Source: Belliella alkalica (lineage in GTDB: Bacteria > Bacteroidota > Bacteroidia > Cytophagales > Cyclobacteriaceae). From it: 43,903 nucleotides of DNA. The notes beneath the pieces are model-generated. The model saw only the letters and a program-made list of their open reading frames with translations. It was not told where the DNA came from and searched no databases. A program made the translations under genes and the position numbers. The stretch spans positions 1 to 43,903 of the forward strand of contig NZ_JAKZGO010000027.1 of NCBI RefSeq assembly GCF_022549785.1, given 5' to 3'. Of the stretch, positions 17,706 through 27,853 are shown piece by piece (position 1 is the stretch's first letter; every line of letters begins with the position of its first letter).

Positions 17706-19967
17706 TTACGCTTCTCCTTTGATTAAGTTCAAAGCAGAACCTGCCTTAAACCAACCAATTTGACCTGCATTGTAAGTATGGTTCACTTTGATTTCATCCT
17801 TGCTTCCATCAGCGTGGTTCAAGACCACCGTCAATGGTAATCCTGGCGCAAAAGAATCCAAACCTACGATATCAATGTTATCATCTTCTTGAATCAAATC
17901 ATAATCAGCTGGATTTGCAAAAGTCAAAGCCAACATTCCTTGTTTTTTTAAGTTGGTTTCGTGAATTCGTGCAAATGACTTCACCAAAATCGCTCTCACA
18001 CCTAGGAACCTTGGTTCCATAGCAGCATGCTCTCTTGAAGAACCTTCACCATAATTTTCGTCTCCGACTACGATCGAACCTACACCAAATTGCTTGTATT
18101 GTCTCTGTACATAAGGTACTTCACCATATTCGCCGTTAAGTTGGTTTTTAACTTTGTTAGTCTCTTCGTTGAAGTAGTTTACAGCACCAATCAACATATT
18201 GTTGGAAATATTATCCAAGTGACCTCTAAATCTCAACCAAGGACCAGCCATAGAAATGTGATCAGTAGTACACTTTCCTTTAGCTTTGATCAAAAGTTTC
18301 AAACCAGTCAAATCGGTACCTTCCCAAGGAGCAAATGGCTCCAATAGTTGAAGTCTTTCAGAATTGACATCTACAATTACACTCACTTCAGATCCTTTTT
18401 CCGCCGGTGCTTGGTATCCTGCATCTTCTACAGCAAAACCTTTTGTAGGAAGTTCCAAGCCAGATGGCTCTTCAAGCTTCACTTGTACACCTTCTTCGTT
18501 TGTAAGAGAGTCAGTCATTGGGTTGAAAGTCAAATCACCCGCAATGGCCATAGCGGTTACGATCTCTGGAGAAGCTACAAATGAATGTGTATTTGGATTT
18601 CCATCAGCTCTCTTTGCAAAATTTCTATTGAAAGAAGTGATGATTGAATTTTTCTCCTGCTTTTCTGCACCATGTCTAGCCCACTGACCAATACAAGGGC
18701 CACAAGCATTCGCCAATACTACACCACCCATTTGATCAAAAATACTTAAGAAACCATCTCTTTCTACAGTAAATCTTACTTGCTCAGAACCTGGTGTGAT
18801 TGTATATTCAGACTTTGCTACCAACTTCTTGTCTACTGCTTGCTGTGCCAATGAAGCTGCACGGGAAATATCCTCATAAGAAGAGTTAGTACAAGAACCG
18901 ATCAGACCTACCTCCAATTTTGCAGGCCATCCATTTTCTTTCACTGCAGCAGCAAATTTAGACAATGGCCAAGCCAAATCTGGTGTAAATGGACCATTGA
19001 CATGCGGCTCCAATTCAGAAAGATTAATCTCAATTACTTGGTCAAAATATTTCTCAGGGTTTGCATACACTTCATCATCTCCATTCAAATATTCTTTGAT
19101 ACCATCTGCTAAGCTAACGATATCTGCTCTGTCAGTTCCATTTAGATATGCTGCTGTTTTTTCATCATAACCAAAAATAGATGTTGTCGCACCGATCTCA
19201 GCACCCATGTTACAAATTGTTCCTTTTCCTGTTGCAGAAAGGGAATTTGCTCCTTCACCAAAATATTCAACAATAGCTCCAGTACCACCTTTAACAGTTA
19301 GAATACCAGCCACTTTTAAAATTACATCTTTCGCTGAAGTCCATCCAGACAATTTACCTGTCAACTTCACACCGATCAATTTCGGAAACTTCAGCTCCCA
19401 AGGTAGACCCGCCATCACATCACATGCATCTGCACCACCTACACCTATTGCGATCATTCCAAGTCCACCTGCATTTGGTGTATGTGAATCAGTACCGATC
19501 ATCATGCCTCCTGGGAAAGCATAATTCTCAAGTACTACTTGGTGGATAATTCCAGCTCCTGGCTTCCAGAAACCTATACCGTATTTATTCGAAACGGAGG
19601 ATAAAAATTCATAAACCTCTCTGTTTTTGTCTTTTGCCTTTGTCAAATCAGCTACTGCTCCGACTTCAGCTTGTATCAAGTGGTCACAATGTACAGTAGA
19701 AGGTACTGCTACTTGATCCCGTCCAGCTTGCATAAACTGCAAAAGTGCCATTTGAGCTGTTGCATCTTGCATAGCAACTCTATCTGGCTGAAAATCAACA
19801 TAGGAAACTCCTCTTTCATAAGCTGATTTTGGCTCACCCTCAGAGAGATGAGCGTATAATATTTTTTCTGTCAATGTAAGAGGTCTTCCTACCGCTTTTC
19901 TAGCAGCTGCTATCCTTGAAGGATATTTGTCATAGACCGCCTTAATCATTTCTATATCAAATGCCAT
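17706..19967 (-). CDS. acn: Aconitate hydratase, mitochondrial type
   Basis: This 753-residue enzyme interconverts citrate and isocitrate in the TCA cycle. The [4Fe-4S] cluster ligands are visible as C359 in [10 protein letters not shown] and C422 and C425 in CGPCIGQW. Other family motifs are GTDSHTPN (158-165) and, in the C-terminal swivel domain, [10 protein letters not shown]. The length and the start [19 protein letters not shown] match the mitochondrial-type branch rather than the longer AcnA (about 890 residues) or AcnB. A terminator follows, and possible tandem -7 elements lie 49-75 bp upstream, so it is likely transcribed alone. Confidence 0.97.
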   Translation of the reverse strand: MAFDIEMIKAVYDKYPSRIAAARKAVGRPLTLTEKILYAHLSEGEPKSAYERGVSYVDFQPDRVAMQDATAQMALLQFMQAGRDQVAVPSTVHCDHLIQAEVGAVADLTKAKDKNREVYEFLSSVSNKYGIGFWKPGAGIIHQVVLENYAFPGGMMIGTDSHTPNAGGLGMIAIGVGGADACDVMAGLPWELKFPKLIGVKLTGKLSGWTSAKDVILKVAGILTVKGGTGAIVEYFGEGANSLSATGKGTICNMGAEIGATTSIFGYDEKTAAYLNGTDRADIVSLADGIKEYLNGDDEVYANPEKYFDQVIEINLSELEPHVNGPFTPDLAWPLSKFAAAVKENGWPAKLEVGLIGSCTNSSYEDISRAASLAQQAVDKKLVAKSEYTITPGSEQVRFTVERDGFLSIFDQMGGVVLANACGPCIGQWARHGAEKQEKNSIITSFNRNFAKRADGNPNTHSFVASPEIVTAMAIAGDLTFNPMTDSLTNEEGVQVKLEEPSGLELPTKGFAVEDAGYQAPAEKGSEVSVIVDVNSERLQLLEPFAPWEGTDLTGLKLLIKAKGKCTTDHISMAGPWLRFRGHLDNISNNMLIGAVNYFNEETNKVKNQLNGEYGEVPYVQRQYKQFGVGSIVVGDENYGEGSSREHAAMEPRFLGVRAILVKSFARIHETNLKKQGMLALTFANPADYDLIQEDDNIDIVGLDSFAPGLPLTVVLNHADGSKDEIKVNHTYNAGQIGWFKAGSALNLIKGEA

Positions 19968-20015
19968 TGGAAATGTATGGTTTAGAGTGTTGATAAGGTT
20001 TATTTAAATCGATCG

Positions 20016-20042
20016 CAAAGATAAAAAATTAGGGCAAAAATA
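20016..20042 (-). promoter_or_regulatory. Possible tandem promoter of the aconitase gene
   Basis: Two matches to TAnnTTTG are seen on the minus strand: TATCTTTG (20016-20023) and TATTTTTG (20035-20042). The nearest TTG upstream of the first is 23 bp away, a little long for -33. Confidence 0.45.
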
Positions 20043-20295
20043 GAAGCAAAATGAAATTAGAGTTGGTAATTTATATAGACTATAAAAAAGGGTTAAATTA
20101 GACTATCCTTTAATTTCAGGAAATAAAAGTCCAATGTTTAAAATAATCTACTTGATTCAACTCAACACTGTAAAGCCTTAATTTCTGATTTTTGGTGCAA
20201 AAAATCCTTTGAAATTTAGGTGATCATTTAAGCTACTTTACAGCTTTTCAAAGCTATAATCTAGACAGGCTTTCTAAAATCATCATCAAGGAAAA
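20043..20295. other. Gap between aconitase promoter region and fatty acid transporter
   Basis: Nothing convincing is seen. A small inverted pair GCTTT/AAAGC at about 20239-20250 is too weak to call a terminator. Confidence 0.4.
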
Positions 20296-21594
20296 TTACA
20301 ATAAAAAGAAAACAGCAACACCAAAAACAATCAATGCTGCTAAAAAGAAGAAAAAAGTATAGCGTAGAATTTCTTTTGCAGCAACCCCAGTTATTGACAA
20401 AAGTGGTAAAGCCCAAAATGGCTGGAGCATATTGCTAATCTGATCCCCATAGGAAAATGCCATCACCAAATTGGCTGGCTTGAGTCCCAATTTTACGGCC
20501 GCATCCATTATAATTGGACCCTGAATAGCCCATTGGCCACCACCCGATGGAATGAAAAGGTTCACCAATCCTGCACTCACAAACGAAAGTAAAGGAAATG
20601 TCTCTCCTGTCGAAACACCGATCATCCACTCTGAAAATAAAACCAAAAGGCCGGAAAACTGCAAGACACCTAATATCCCAGCATAGAAAGGGAATTGCAA
20701 AATTATTTCTACGGCTCCGCTCAATGCGATTTTTATAGCTTCAATATATGAAGAAAGACTTTTGAAAAGTAGCAATCCAGCGCCAAAAAGCATAAAATTC
20801 ACATAGTTCAAATCAAAAAAAACCAATGCTTGAGGAGAGAGAAAAAAATCAGAAATCCCCAGCAGTAAAATAAATAAACCTAGGAATAGACCTAAACTAT
20901 CTTTGCCATTTGCTGAAACATTATTTTCAGTTTTGATTGGATAAAACAGTTTCTGAACTTTTCTTTTGGAGAGAATCAAAAGGACTATTCCAATCACAAT
21001 TACAAGAATTAAATTAATCAGTAAATTGGATTTGGAAAAGATTGTGTCTCCAATTGATATGATTCCGATTTGATCTTGGAGAAAATGTCCCGTTTCGGCT
21101 ACTTTCAAAGGTGCAGAACCAGAAAGTCCTCCATGCCAGACCAGCATTCCCAAGTAGCCTGAAGCTGCGACTAAGGGATAGTTGATCTGTAACCCAGAAT
21201 CTCTTGCTCTGTTTCCTATTTCCCTAGCTAAAACGGCTCCGAGAATTAGTCCAAAACCCCAATTGATATAACCTCCAACCATTGCTGTAATACCAGTAAT
21301 CAGCACAGCTTGCGTATTAGTTTTTACTTTTTTTGATATCTTTATCAAAAGCCTATTTACAGGCTTTGATATCGCTAAAGTATGCCCAAAAACAAGAATA
21401 AGCACCATTTGCAAAGTAAACTCTAGTAACCCCCAAAATCCTTTTTGCCAAAATTTCAAAACTTCTAAAGTATATGAAATTGTCGAAAATTCTTGCGGTT
21501 GGGTGAATCCTACCGCTAGTACAAGTACGATCAGACTTAGAATCAGCGCTATTACAAATGTTGGAGATAAAGATGTTTTCAGTGAATTGTTCAA
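20296..21594 (-). CDS. Short-chain fatty acid transporter (AtoE family)
   Basis: The 432-residue protein has about twelve hydrophobic segments and the family hallmark VNLFIPSGGGQWAIQGPII in the C-terminal half, together with HGGLSGSAPLKVAETGH. Length is close to E. coli AtoE (about 440). Members are thought to carry short-chain fatty acids such as butyrate across the inner membrane. No fatty-acid activation genes lie beside it; the acyl-CoA reductase at 23496 is two genes away. It is divergent from the 7TM kinase with 137 bp between. Confidence 0.92.
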   Translation of the reverse strand: MNNSLKTSLSPTFVIALILSLIVLVLAVGFTQPQEFSTISYTLEVLKFWQKGFWGLLEFTLQMVLILVFGHTLAISKPVNRLLIKISKKVKTNTQAVLITGITAMVGGYINWGFGLILGAVLAREIGNRARDSGLQINYPLVAASGYLGMLVWHGGLSGSAPLKVAETGHFLQDQIGIISIGDTIFSKSNLLINLILVIVIGIVLLILSKRKVQKLFYPIKTENNVSANGKDSLGLFLGLFILLLGISDFFLSPQALVFFDLNYVNFMLFGAGLLLFKSLSSYIEAIKIALSGAVEIILQFPFYAGILGVLQFSGLLVLFSEWMIGVSTGETFPLLSFVSAGLVNLFIPSGGGQWAIQGPIIMDAAVKLGLKPANLVMAFSYGDQISNMLQPFWALPLLSITGVAAKEILRYTFFFFLAALIVFGVAVFFLL

Positions 21595-21731
21595 GGTCTG
21601 ATTATTTTTAGCTAAAAGTTAAAAGAAATTATTGAATGATAAATAATCTTAAAAATTAAAATTAAAACTAACAATAAAAAATTATCGTAAATTAGCCCCT
21701 AAAAAGAATTATATAATTCTATTAAGAATAA

Positions 21732-23501
21732 ATGAACCTAGACTTCAATGTTTTTTCTTTAACTCTCCTGATTTCTGGTCTGATTGTAACGGTCTTATCT
21801 TCAATAATTATTTTTAGGCTGAACGATTATATAAGATGGTTTGCATTTACGATGCTATTTGTTTCAACTTGGTCGATAGCATATGGCTTTGAACTTGCGA
21901 GTACTTCATTAGAATCTATGCTTTTTTGGATAAAAATCGAATACATCGGTATATCATTGGTTCCAGCATCTTGGTTATGGTTCTGCTTCAAATATTCAGG
22001 ATTAGAAAAATGGCAGACAAAAAATGTGTTTTTCTTGATTTCTGTAATTCCATTGACAACTTATATTATGGTATTCACAAATGAATATCACAACATGCAT
22101 TATGCAAATGTAGAAGTCTCTTTTGATGGCCCCTTCCCTTTATTAAAAATCACCCCTGGCTTTTGGTATTATGTTCACACGATCTATTTCTACATAGCCT
22201 TAGCACTTGGGAATATTATTTTGTTCAAAAGATTTAAAAACACAGAGCCAATCTTTCAAAATCAAACTTATGTCATCATCGCAAGTGGTCTTTTTCCATG
22301 GGTTATCAATATGATGTACCTTCTAGGTTACAGGCCTTTTGAGCACATTGATTTGACTCCCTACTCCTTTTTGTTTCTATATATCATAATAGGCATTGGA
22401 CTCTTGAAATTTGACCTTTTTGATATCAAACCTATAGCAAGAGACCGTGTAATTTATGCAATGACCACAGGTATAATGGTGCTTGATCCAAAGAATAGGG
22501 TTATAGATTTCAACCCATCCATGTTGAGGATATTGGGCAAACCCAAAAAAAATCTGATAGGCAAGTCGATAAATACAATTTTTTGTGATTATGAAGAAAT
22601 AATCAACAGAGCAAATGCCCAAAAAAAATGTGTAATTGATTTACGTATGCACTTTTCATTTACACAAAGGAATTTTAACATCAAATTCATTCCTTTATTT
22701 AATAAACAGAGCATTTTCAGTGGTTTACTACTTCAGTTTGATGATGTAACTGAAGAAAAAAACATCAAAGAGAAATTGATGGAACAAACTGAAGAGCTTC
22801 AAAAATTAAATAATCTAAAAGACAAATTATTCTCAATTATTTCTCACGATCTGAAAGGACCAATTTTGGGAGTAAGAGAATTGATCAAACTGACAGCTGA
22901 TGGTACTATAAGCCAAGAAGAATTCATCAACATTCTACCAGAAGTTTCAAAAAACATGGACTCTGTCTCCCTCCTGCTGGAAAATTTATTAGCCTGGACT
23001 TCTACCCAACTAAAGGGAGAGTATGTCGATAAGAAAAAGTTTAACCTCACAAATCTTATAAACCAACAATATTTGCTCTTCGAAAATTTGGCAAAAGAAA
23101 AAAATATTGAATTTGAAATTAAGGTAGAAAATGATCTCTTAGTATATGCTGATAAGCATATGATAGATCTCGTCATTAGAAATTTAATCAGCAATGCATT
23201 GAAATTTTCGAATAACGGTGATTTGATTGCCATACAAGCTACCCAAAAAGAAAATGAAGTAGAAGTGAAAATCATCGACACAGGTGCAGGTATAGCTAAA
23301 GAAAATCTAGAAAAACTTGAAAAAGGATTAAGTTTTACCACCACAGGGCTGAGAAATGAAACAGGGACTGGCTTAGGTTTGATTCTCGTGAGAGACTACA
23401 TCAAAAAAAACGGTGGTGTTTTAATTATAGAAAGTGAATTGAATCAAGGAAGTAAGTTTGAATTTTCTTTGCCACTTTTCAGTGAGAAAGTTAAATTATA
23501 G
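21732..23501 (+). CDS. Membrane histidine kinase with N-terminal 7TM, PAS, HisKA and HATPase domains
   Basis: The protein has 589 residues. About seven membrane helices fill the first 230 residues, a pattern of the histidine kinase N-terminal 7TM domain. A PAS domain follows (about 235-345, VIYAMTTGIMVLDPKNRVID), then HisKA with the phospho-acceptor H372 in SHDLKGP, and the HATPase domain (about 470-585) with NLISNALKFS, DTGAG and GTGLGL. It probably senses a membrane or small-molecule signal and phosphorylates an unlinked regulator, since none is encoded nearby. Its last six bases overlap the end of the convergent acyl-CoA reductase gene. Confidence 0.93.
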   Translation: MNLDFNVFSLTLLISGLIVTVLSSIIIFRLNDYIRWFAFTMLFVSTWSIAYGFELASTSLESMLFWIKIEYIGISLVPASWLWFCFKYSGLEKWQTKNVFFLISVIPLTTYIMVFTNEYHNMHYANVEVSFDGPFPLLKITPGFWYYVHTIYFYIALALGNIILFKRFKNTEPIFQNQTYVIIASGLFPWVINMMYLLGYRPFEHIDLTPYSFLFLYIIIGIGLLKFDLFDIKPIARDRVIYAMTTGIMVLDPKNRVIDFNPSMLRILGKPKKNLIGKSINTIFCDYEEIINRANAQKKCVIDLRMHFSFTQRNFNIKFIPLFNKQSIFSGLLLQFDDVTEEKNIKEKLMEQTEELQKLNNLKDKLFSIISHDLKGPILGVRELIKLTADGTISQEEFINILPEVSKNMDSVSLLLENLLAWTSTQLKGEYVDKKKFNLTNLINQQYLLFENLAKEKNIEFEIKVENDLLVYADKHMIDLVIRNLISNALKFSNNGDLIAIQATQKENEVEVKIIDTGAGIAKENLEKLEKGLSFTTTGLRNETGTGLGLILVRDYIKKNGGVLIIESELNQGSKFEFSLPLFSEKVKL

Positions 23502-24509
23502 TTCTGTCAAGAATTTCAATGTATCAATTCCATCTGCATAATCATCAAGGTCAGGATTCTGCGCTTTCCCAAAGCCTGAGCTTCCAAGATACCAAGCATC
23601 TTTACTTACTATGCATTGGATTTTATCTTTAATCAACGAAAGATCTGAATTCAACGAATCCAAATTATCATAAATTTCAAAATACAAAACTGAAATTGGA
23701 GAAACCAAATCCTTGCTTTCCTTCAACAAAAGAAATCCATTATCTAAATGGTGTTCACCATTCACCAAGTAAATAGACTTATTGTAGTCATAATTATTGA
23801 TATATTTATGGTTGCTAGCTATGATCTGAAAGCCATCTATTGCATCCAAAAAATCAATTAAAATATTTTTATTAGGCACATAAATTTTTGACACATTTCT
23901 ACAACCCAATCCAAAATATTGGAATATATCTTTAGCCAAAGCAACAAAATCTTCAGTTTTTTCACTTCCATCCAAAACAGCAATGGAAGTCCTGTTTTTT
24001 CTAATTATACTAGGATATTTCCCAAAGTAATAATTAAAGTACCTAGCTGAATTATCACTTCCTGTAGCAATATAGGCATCTTTATGCTTGAGCATTTCCT
24101 CAAAACTTATGAAATTCTCAAACAACGGCTGAATTGCAATCAGTTCATTTGCAAGCCATTTAATCAAAACAGAATCTGAAGAGCTAAGCTTTACGGCAGC
24201 TTTATGACCAGAAATCAAAACACATAAAAAATCATGAAAACCAACTGCTGGAATATTACCTGCCATAAGAATCCCTACTTCTTTTTGCGACTGAATTTCA
24301 TCGATTGGATATTTTTGAAGCCATTTATGAAGATTCTCTAGATCCAAAAAAACCACTAGCCCATCTAAAGCGGACTTTGTATGTTCGGCAGTAAACCAGC
24401 TATTATTATTCTCAACTCTCCACGCCAAAGCTTCAAACTCCTGAGATTCGAGATTAATTATTCTTTTTCCTAATTGATCGAAGGCTAAAATTCTTTCTTC
24501 TAATGTCAT
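23496..24509 (-). CDS. Acyl-CoA reductase, LuxC family
   Basis: From ATG 24509 the protein has 337 residues. Phrases such as GILMAGNIPAVGFHDFLCVL, YIATGSDNSARYFNYYFGKY and FGLGCRNVSKIYVP, with the likely catalytic cysteine, match the LuxC/acyl-CoA reductase family, related to aldehyde dehydrogenases. The family reduces an acyl group held as a thioester to the aldehyde. A TTG further upstream (24530) is in frame, but it overlaps a -7 element at 24528-24535, so the ATG was preferred. It is divergent from a ferredoxin gene, an arrangement that suggests a functional link. The physiological acyl substrate is unknown. Confidence 0.88.
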   Translation of the reverse strand: MTLEERILAFDQLGKRIINLESQEFEALAWRVENNNSWFTAEHTKSALDGLVVFLDLENLHKWLQKYPIDEIQSQKEVGILMAGNIPAVGFHDFLCVLISGHKAAVKLSSSDSVLIKWLANELIAIQPLFENFISFEEMLKHKDAYIATGSDNSARYFNYYFGKYPSIIRKNRTSIAVLDGSEKTEDFVALAKDIFQYFGLGCRNVSKIYVPNKNILIDFLDAIDGFQIIASNHKYINNYDYNKSIYLVNGEHHLDNGFLLLKESKDLVSPISVLYFEIYDNLDSLNSDLSLIKDKIQCIVSKDAWYLGSSGFGKAQNPDLDDYADGIDTLKFLTEL

Positions 24510-24527
24510 TTCACTATCTTTGAAGCG

Positions 24528-24535
24528 CAAAGTTA
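24528..24535 (-). promoter_or_regulatory. -7 element for the acyl-CoA reductase gene
   Basis: Minus strand TAACTTTG matches TAnnTTTG. It covers the alternative TTG start and so favours ATG 24509, leaving a very short leader. Confidence 0.5.
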
Positions 24536-24600
24536 TCTTATTTAAGAGAAAAAAATCTTAGTTAGATTAAATATAAATTATTTAGCATGACAACTTTTTT

Positions 24601-24632
24601 TTGGTGGTTATGTTATTTGCGTATTAATTTTG
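24601..24632 (+). promoter_or_regulatory. Promoter of the ferredoxin gene
   Basis: TTG (24601-24603), a 21-bp spacer and TAATTTTG (24625-24632) fit the Bacteroidota TTG/TAnnTTTG promoter well. It lies 30 bp before ATG 24663. Confidence 0.65.
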
Positions 24633-24662
24633 AATGATAATAATAAAAAACAAAAGTAAGCC

Positions 24663-25010
24663 ATGGCAATAATGATTACGGATGAATGCATCAATTGTGG
24701 TGCATGTGAACCAGAATGTCCGAATACAGCAATATATGAAGGTGGAATTGAATGGACCTGGGCAGGTGGTACAACATTAAAGGAAGTCACACTACCAGAT
24801 GGTTCGGTAGTAGATGCTACTGAGAAACAAGAGCCAGTATCAGATGAATTTTATTACATCGTTACTGAAAAATGTACTGAATGTACAGGTTTTCACGAAG
24901 AGCCGCAATGTGCAGCAGTTTGTCCTGTTGATTGCTGCGTAGATGATCCTGACCACCGTGAATCTGAGGAAACACTACTTGAAAAGAAAGTTTTCATGCA
25001 TGGAGAATAA
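24663..25010 (+). CDS. 2[4Fe-4S] ferredoxin
   Basis: The 115-residue protein has a first cluster motif CINCGACEPECP (from about residue 9) and a second one with CTECTGFHEEPQC followed by CAAVCPVDCC, the wider spacing typical of YfhL- or Alvin-type bacterial ferredoxins. It is a cytoplasmic electron carrier. It has its own promoter and terminator and is divergent from the acyl-CoA reductase, about 150 bp away, so it may supply electrons to that or a related pathway; the direct link is inference. Confidence 0.95.
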   Translation: MAIMITDECINCGACEPECPNTAIYEGGIEWTWAGGTTLKEVTLPDGSVVDATEKQEPVSDEFYYIVTEKCTECTGFHEEPQCAAVCPVDCCVDDPDHRESEETLLEKKVFMHGE

Positions 25011-25033
25011 AAAGAGGACTAGATCCTCTTTTT
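25009..25033 (+). terminator. Terminator of the ferredoxin gene
   Basis: AAAAAGAGGA (25009-25018) pairs with TCCTCTTTTT (25024-25033) around a five-base loop. Confidence 0.9.
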
Positions 25034-25189
25034 TGATTTTGGGCAGATTCAATTGATTTTTAACAGTTTATAGATAAAAATCAGCATGTTATCTAAAAAA
25101 ACTGTTTTAGCTATTGAATTTCTATGATGAATTCATTTATCTTGCCTCTTGATTTAATTCCTAAATACAAACAACAAAAACTTAGGGCT

Positions 25190-25519
25190 GTGGAAGACAA
25201 CAGAGGAAATGACAGAGAAGAGATCTTCTCTAAGAGAGTAAAGGCTGGTAAGAGAACCTACTTCTTTGATGTAAAATCAACCAGATCAAACGATTATTAT
25301 CTTACCATCACAGAAAGTAAAAGAAGAATGAATGGTGAATCATTCACTTTTGAAAAACACAAGATTTTCCTTTACAAAGAAGATTTCGGGAAGTTTATCG
25401 AAGCTTTGCAAGGTGCTGTAGATCATGTGAAAAATGACCTTTTACCTGATTTTGATTTCTCTCAGTTTGATGAGCAAGAGACAGAATCAGAATATGATGA
25501 TGAACTGAAGTGGGATTAA
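25190..25519 (+). CDS. PUR family nucleic-acid-binding protein (DUF3276)
   Basis: The core EEIFSKRVKAGKRTYFFDVK, then STRSNDYYLTITESKRR and HKIFLYKEDFGKFIEALQ, is the PUR-alpha-like repeat found in Bacteroidota and spirochaetes, where such proteins bind single-stranded or double-stranded nucleic acid. The tail is strongly acidic (DFDFSQFDEQETESEYDDE). The GTG at 25190 gives 109 residues and a start VEDNRGNDREE like that of known relatives. An in-frame ATG at 25124 would add 22 residues (MMNSFILPLDLIPKYKQQKL...) not typical of the family; it remains possible. Its regulated targets are unknown. Confidence 0.85.
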   Translation: MEDNRGNDREEIFSKRVKAGKRTYFFDVKSTRSNDYYLTITESKRRMNGESFTFEKHKIFLYKEDFGKFIEALQGAVDHVKNDLLPDFDFSQFDEQETESEYDDELKWD

Positions 25520-25641
25520 TCCTCTTCTGAACACTCAAATCATAACCGAGAAAGAAACTAACAATAAACAATTAAATTGTTTATATTAGGAAGATGCACC
25601 CTCATCTTTCATTTGTTTCTTTCTCTTTTTTATTTTGATCC

Positions 25642-26724
25642 ATGAAAAAAGTATTCATTTATGTTTCATTTTTTACCATTCTATTGTTTATAATAGGTTG
25701 GTACTTTTCTAATATTGCATTCTACATCATTTTTTCGATAATCTTATCCGCAGTTTTACGTCCCCTAACAAACAGAATAAATTCCATACATCTGATGGGA
25801 AGGCATATCCCTAGGTGGTTTGCAATTATCGTTTCCTTTTTTGTGATCGTAAATTTCATTGTTATCGTTGGGCTTTTATTTGTACCATTAATAAGCACAC
25901 AAATTCAAGTTATTGCCACGTATGATTTGGAGTTTCTGTATGAACAGATTCAGAATCCTGCGGGTAAAGTTGAAGATTTACTCATAAGATATCAATTGAT
26001 CAATAGTGAACCAGGGTTTTTGATAAAACAAGTAAGAGAAAATTTGATTTCAAATTTTAATATAATTAACATCCAAGGTTTTGTAAATACTGTCTTAAAT
26101 ACTACAAGCAGCATATTGGTTGGAGTAATGGCAATCACCTTTATTACTTTTTTCCTACTACTCGAAAACGGATTACTCAGGAGAAATATCATTAATTTGG
26201 TACCTAATTCATATTTTGAACTTTATGTATCTACATTCAATAAAATTGAAATGTTGCTATCCTACTATTTGATAGGATTACTGATACAGATGTCAGCAAT
26301 CTTTACCATTGCATCAGTAGGTTTATCAATTTTGGGAATTGAGTATGCCTTGACAATAGCTTTTTTTGCAGCAGTTGCCAATTTAATTCCATATGCCGGT
26401 CCAATTTTGGGGGCTACATTTGGTGTTATAGTTGGGTTAACTACTTCAAGTTTTGGAGAATCAACAGATGTCACATTGTTCATCATCAAGGTATTATCAG
26501 TTTTTTCGGTAGTTCAATTGACTGACAACATCATTTTACAGCCTTTGATTTTTTCTAAATCTGTAAAAGCGCATCCACTTGAGATTTTTGTTGTTATCTT
26601 TGCGGGAGCAAAAATCGCCGGTATTCCCGGAATGATCTTCGCAATACCAGTTTATACCGTATTTAGAGTAGCCATCATGGAATTCTACAAAGGGTATAAA
26701 GCATATAAAATATTTAAATTATAA
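25642..26724 (+). CDS. AI-2E family transporter (PerM/UPF0118-like), copy 2
   Basis: The 360-residue protein has the same layout as the protein at 11285: N-terminal hydrophobic pair, soluble middle and a C-terminal block with FFAAVANLIPYAGPILGATF and AGAKIAGIPGMIFAIPVY. The two copies are the same length but clearly diverged, so they are old paralogues. It ends 10 bp before ychF and probably shares its transcript. Substrate unknown. Confidence 0.9.
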   Translation: MKKVFIYVSFFTILLFIIGWYFSNIAFYIIFSIILSAVLRPLTNRINSIHLMGRHIPRWFAIIVSFFVIVNFIVIVGLLFVPLISTQIQVIATYDLEFLYEQIQNPAGKVEDLLIRYQLINSEPGFLIKQVRENLISNFNIINIQGFVNTVLNTTSSILVGVMAITFITFFLLLENGLLRRNIINLVPNSYFELYVSTFNKIEMLLSYYLIGLLIQMSAIFTIASVGLSILGIEYALTIAFFAAVANLIPYAGPILGATFGVIVGLTTSSFGESTDVTLFIIKVLSVFSVVQLTDNIILQPLIFSKSVKAHPLEIFVVIFAGAKIAGIPGMIFAIPVYTVFRVAIMEFYKGYKAYKIFKL

Positions 26725-26734
26725 AAAATTCATA

Positions 26735-27832
26735 ATGGCTTTACAGTGTGGCATCGTTGGACTACCCAATGTTGGAAAATCAACCCTATTCAATGCTTTA
26801 TCAAGTGCAAAAGCAGAAGCAGCAAATTTCCCTTTCTGTACAATCGAACCAAATGTTGGCGTCGTAACAGTTCCCGACAGAAGACTTCAAATTCTCGAAA
26901 ACCTTGTTTCTCCACAACGGGTATTGCCTACTGTGATTGAATTTGTGGATATTGCGGGACTTGTAAAAGGAGCTAGTAAAGGTGAGGGACTTGGCAATAA
27001 ATTTTTGGCAAACATCAGAGAAGTTGATGCAATTATTCACGTAATCAGATGTTTCAATGATGACAACATTGTGCATGTAGCTGGTGGTGTAGATCCTGTA
27101 TTTGACAAAGAAGTGATTGATACAGAGCTTCAATTGAAAGATTTGGAGTCTGTAGAAAAGAAAATCCAGAAGGTTGAAAAAATCGCAAAATCAGGAGATG
27201 CCAAAGCTAGAAAAGAATTGGAAACATTGATGCTTTTCAAAAATGCACTGGTAGGGGGAAAAAACGCCCGGGCTGTTGACGTAGAAAAAGAAGATTTGGA
27301 AGCTGTGAGAGACTTGCATCTTTTGACTATAAAACCTGTACTATATGTCGCCAATGTTGACGAGGAAAGTATCTTGACAGGAAATGAGTTTGTTGAAAAA
27401 CTGAAAGAAGATGTCAAAGAAGAAAATGCGGAAGTAATCATTTTGTGTGCAGCGTTGGAGGCTCAAATTGCAGAGTTTGAAGATGCAGATGAGAAAGCAA
27501 TGTTTCTTTCAGAATATGGACTGGAAGAAAGCGGATTGAACAGATTGATAGCAGGAGCTTACTCTTTGCTTAATTTAATCACCTATTTTACGGCAGGAGT
27601 ACAAGAAGTTAGGGCTTGGACGATAAAAAAAGGTTGGAAAGCGCCTCAAGCAGCTGGTGTGATTCATACTGACTTCGAAAGAGGTTTTATCAAGGCTGAA
27701 GTCATCAAACTACCTGAATATGAAAAGTTTAAAACAGAAGCTGCATGTCGGGAAAATGGTAAAATCGCTATTGAAGGAAAAGAATATATAGTCCAAGATG
27801 GTGATATTATGCATTTTAGGTTCAATGTATGA
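26735..27832 (+). CDS. ychF: Redox-regulated ATPase / Obg-like GTPase-family protein YchF
   Basis: This 365-residue protein matches YchF throughout. The P-loop GLPNVGKST (8-16) and switch region DIAGLVKGASKGEGLGNKFL are at the N-terminus, a coiled-coil insertion lies in the middle, and the C-terminal TGS domain ends in IVQDGDIMHFRFNV. YchF hydrolyses ATP rather than GTP, associates with ribosomes and is linked to oxidative stress responses; it acts in the cytoplasm. In place of the usual G4 NKxD motif is YVANVDEES, as in other YchF. It follows the AI-2E gene by 10 bp. Confidence 0.97.
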   Translation: MALQCGIVGLPNVGKSTLFNALSSAKAEAANFPFCTIEPNVGVVTVPDRRLQILENLVSPQRVLPTVIEFVDIAGLVKGASKGEGLGNKFLANIREVDAIIHVIRCFNDDNIVHVAGGVDPVFDKEVIDTELQLKDLESVEKKIQKVEKIAKSGDAKARKELETLMLFKNALVGGKNARAVDVEKEDLEAVRDLHLLTIKPVLYVANVDEESILTGNEFVEKLKEDVKEENAEVIILCAALEAQIAEFEDADEKAMFLSEYGLEESGLNRLIAGAYSLLNLITYFTAGVQEVRAWTIKKGWKAPQAAGVIHTDFERGFIKAEVIKLPEYEKFKTEAACRENGKIAIEGKEYIVQDGDIMHFRFNV

Positions 27833-27853
27833 TAAAACTTTGAAAAAAATTTG

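Noticed and set aside
18090-19524. Plus-strand frames opposite aconitase
   Set aside because: Antisense shadows of a strongly conserved enzyme gene, with no start signals or family resemblance.
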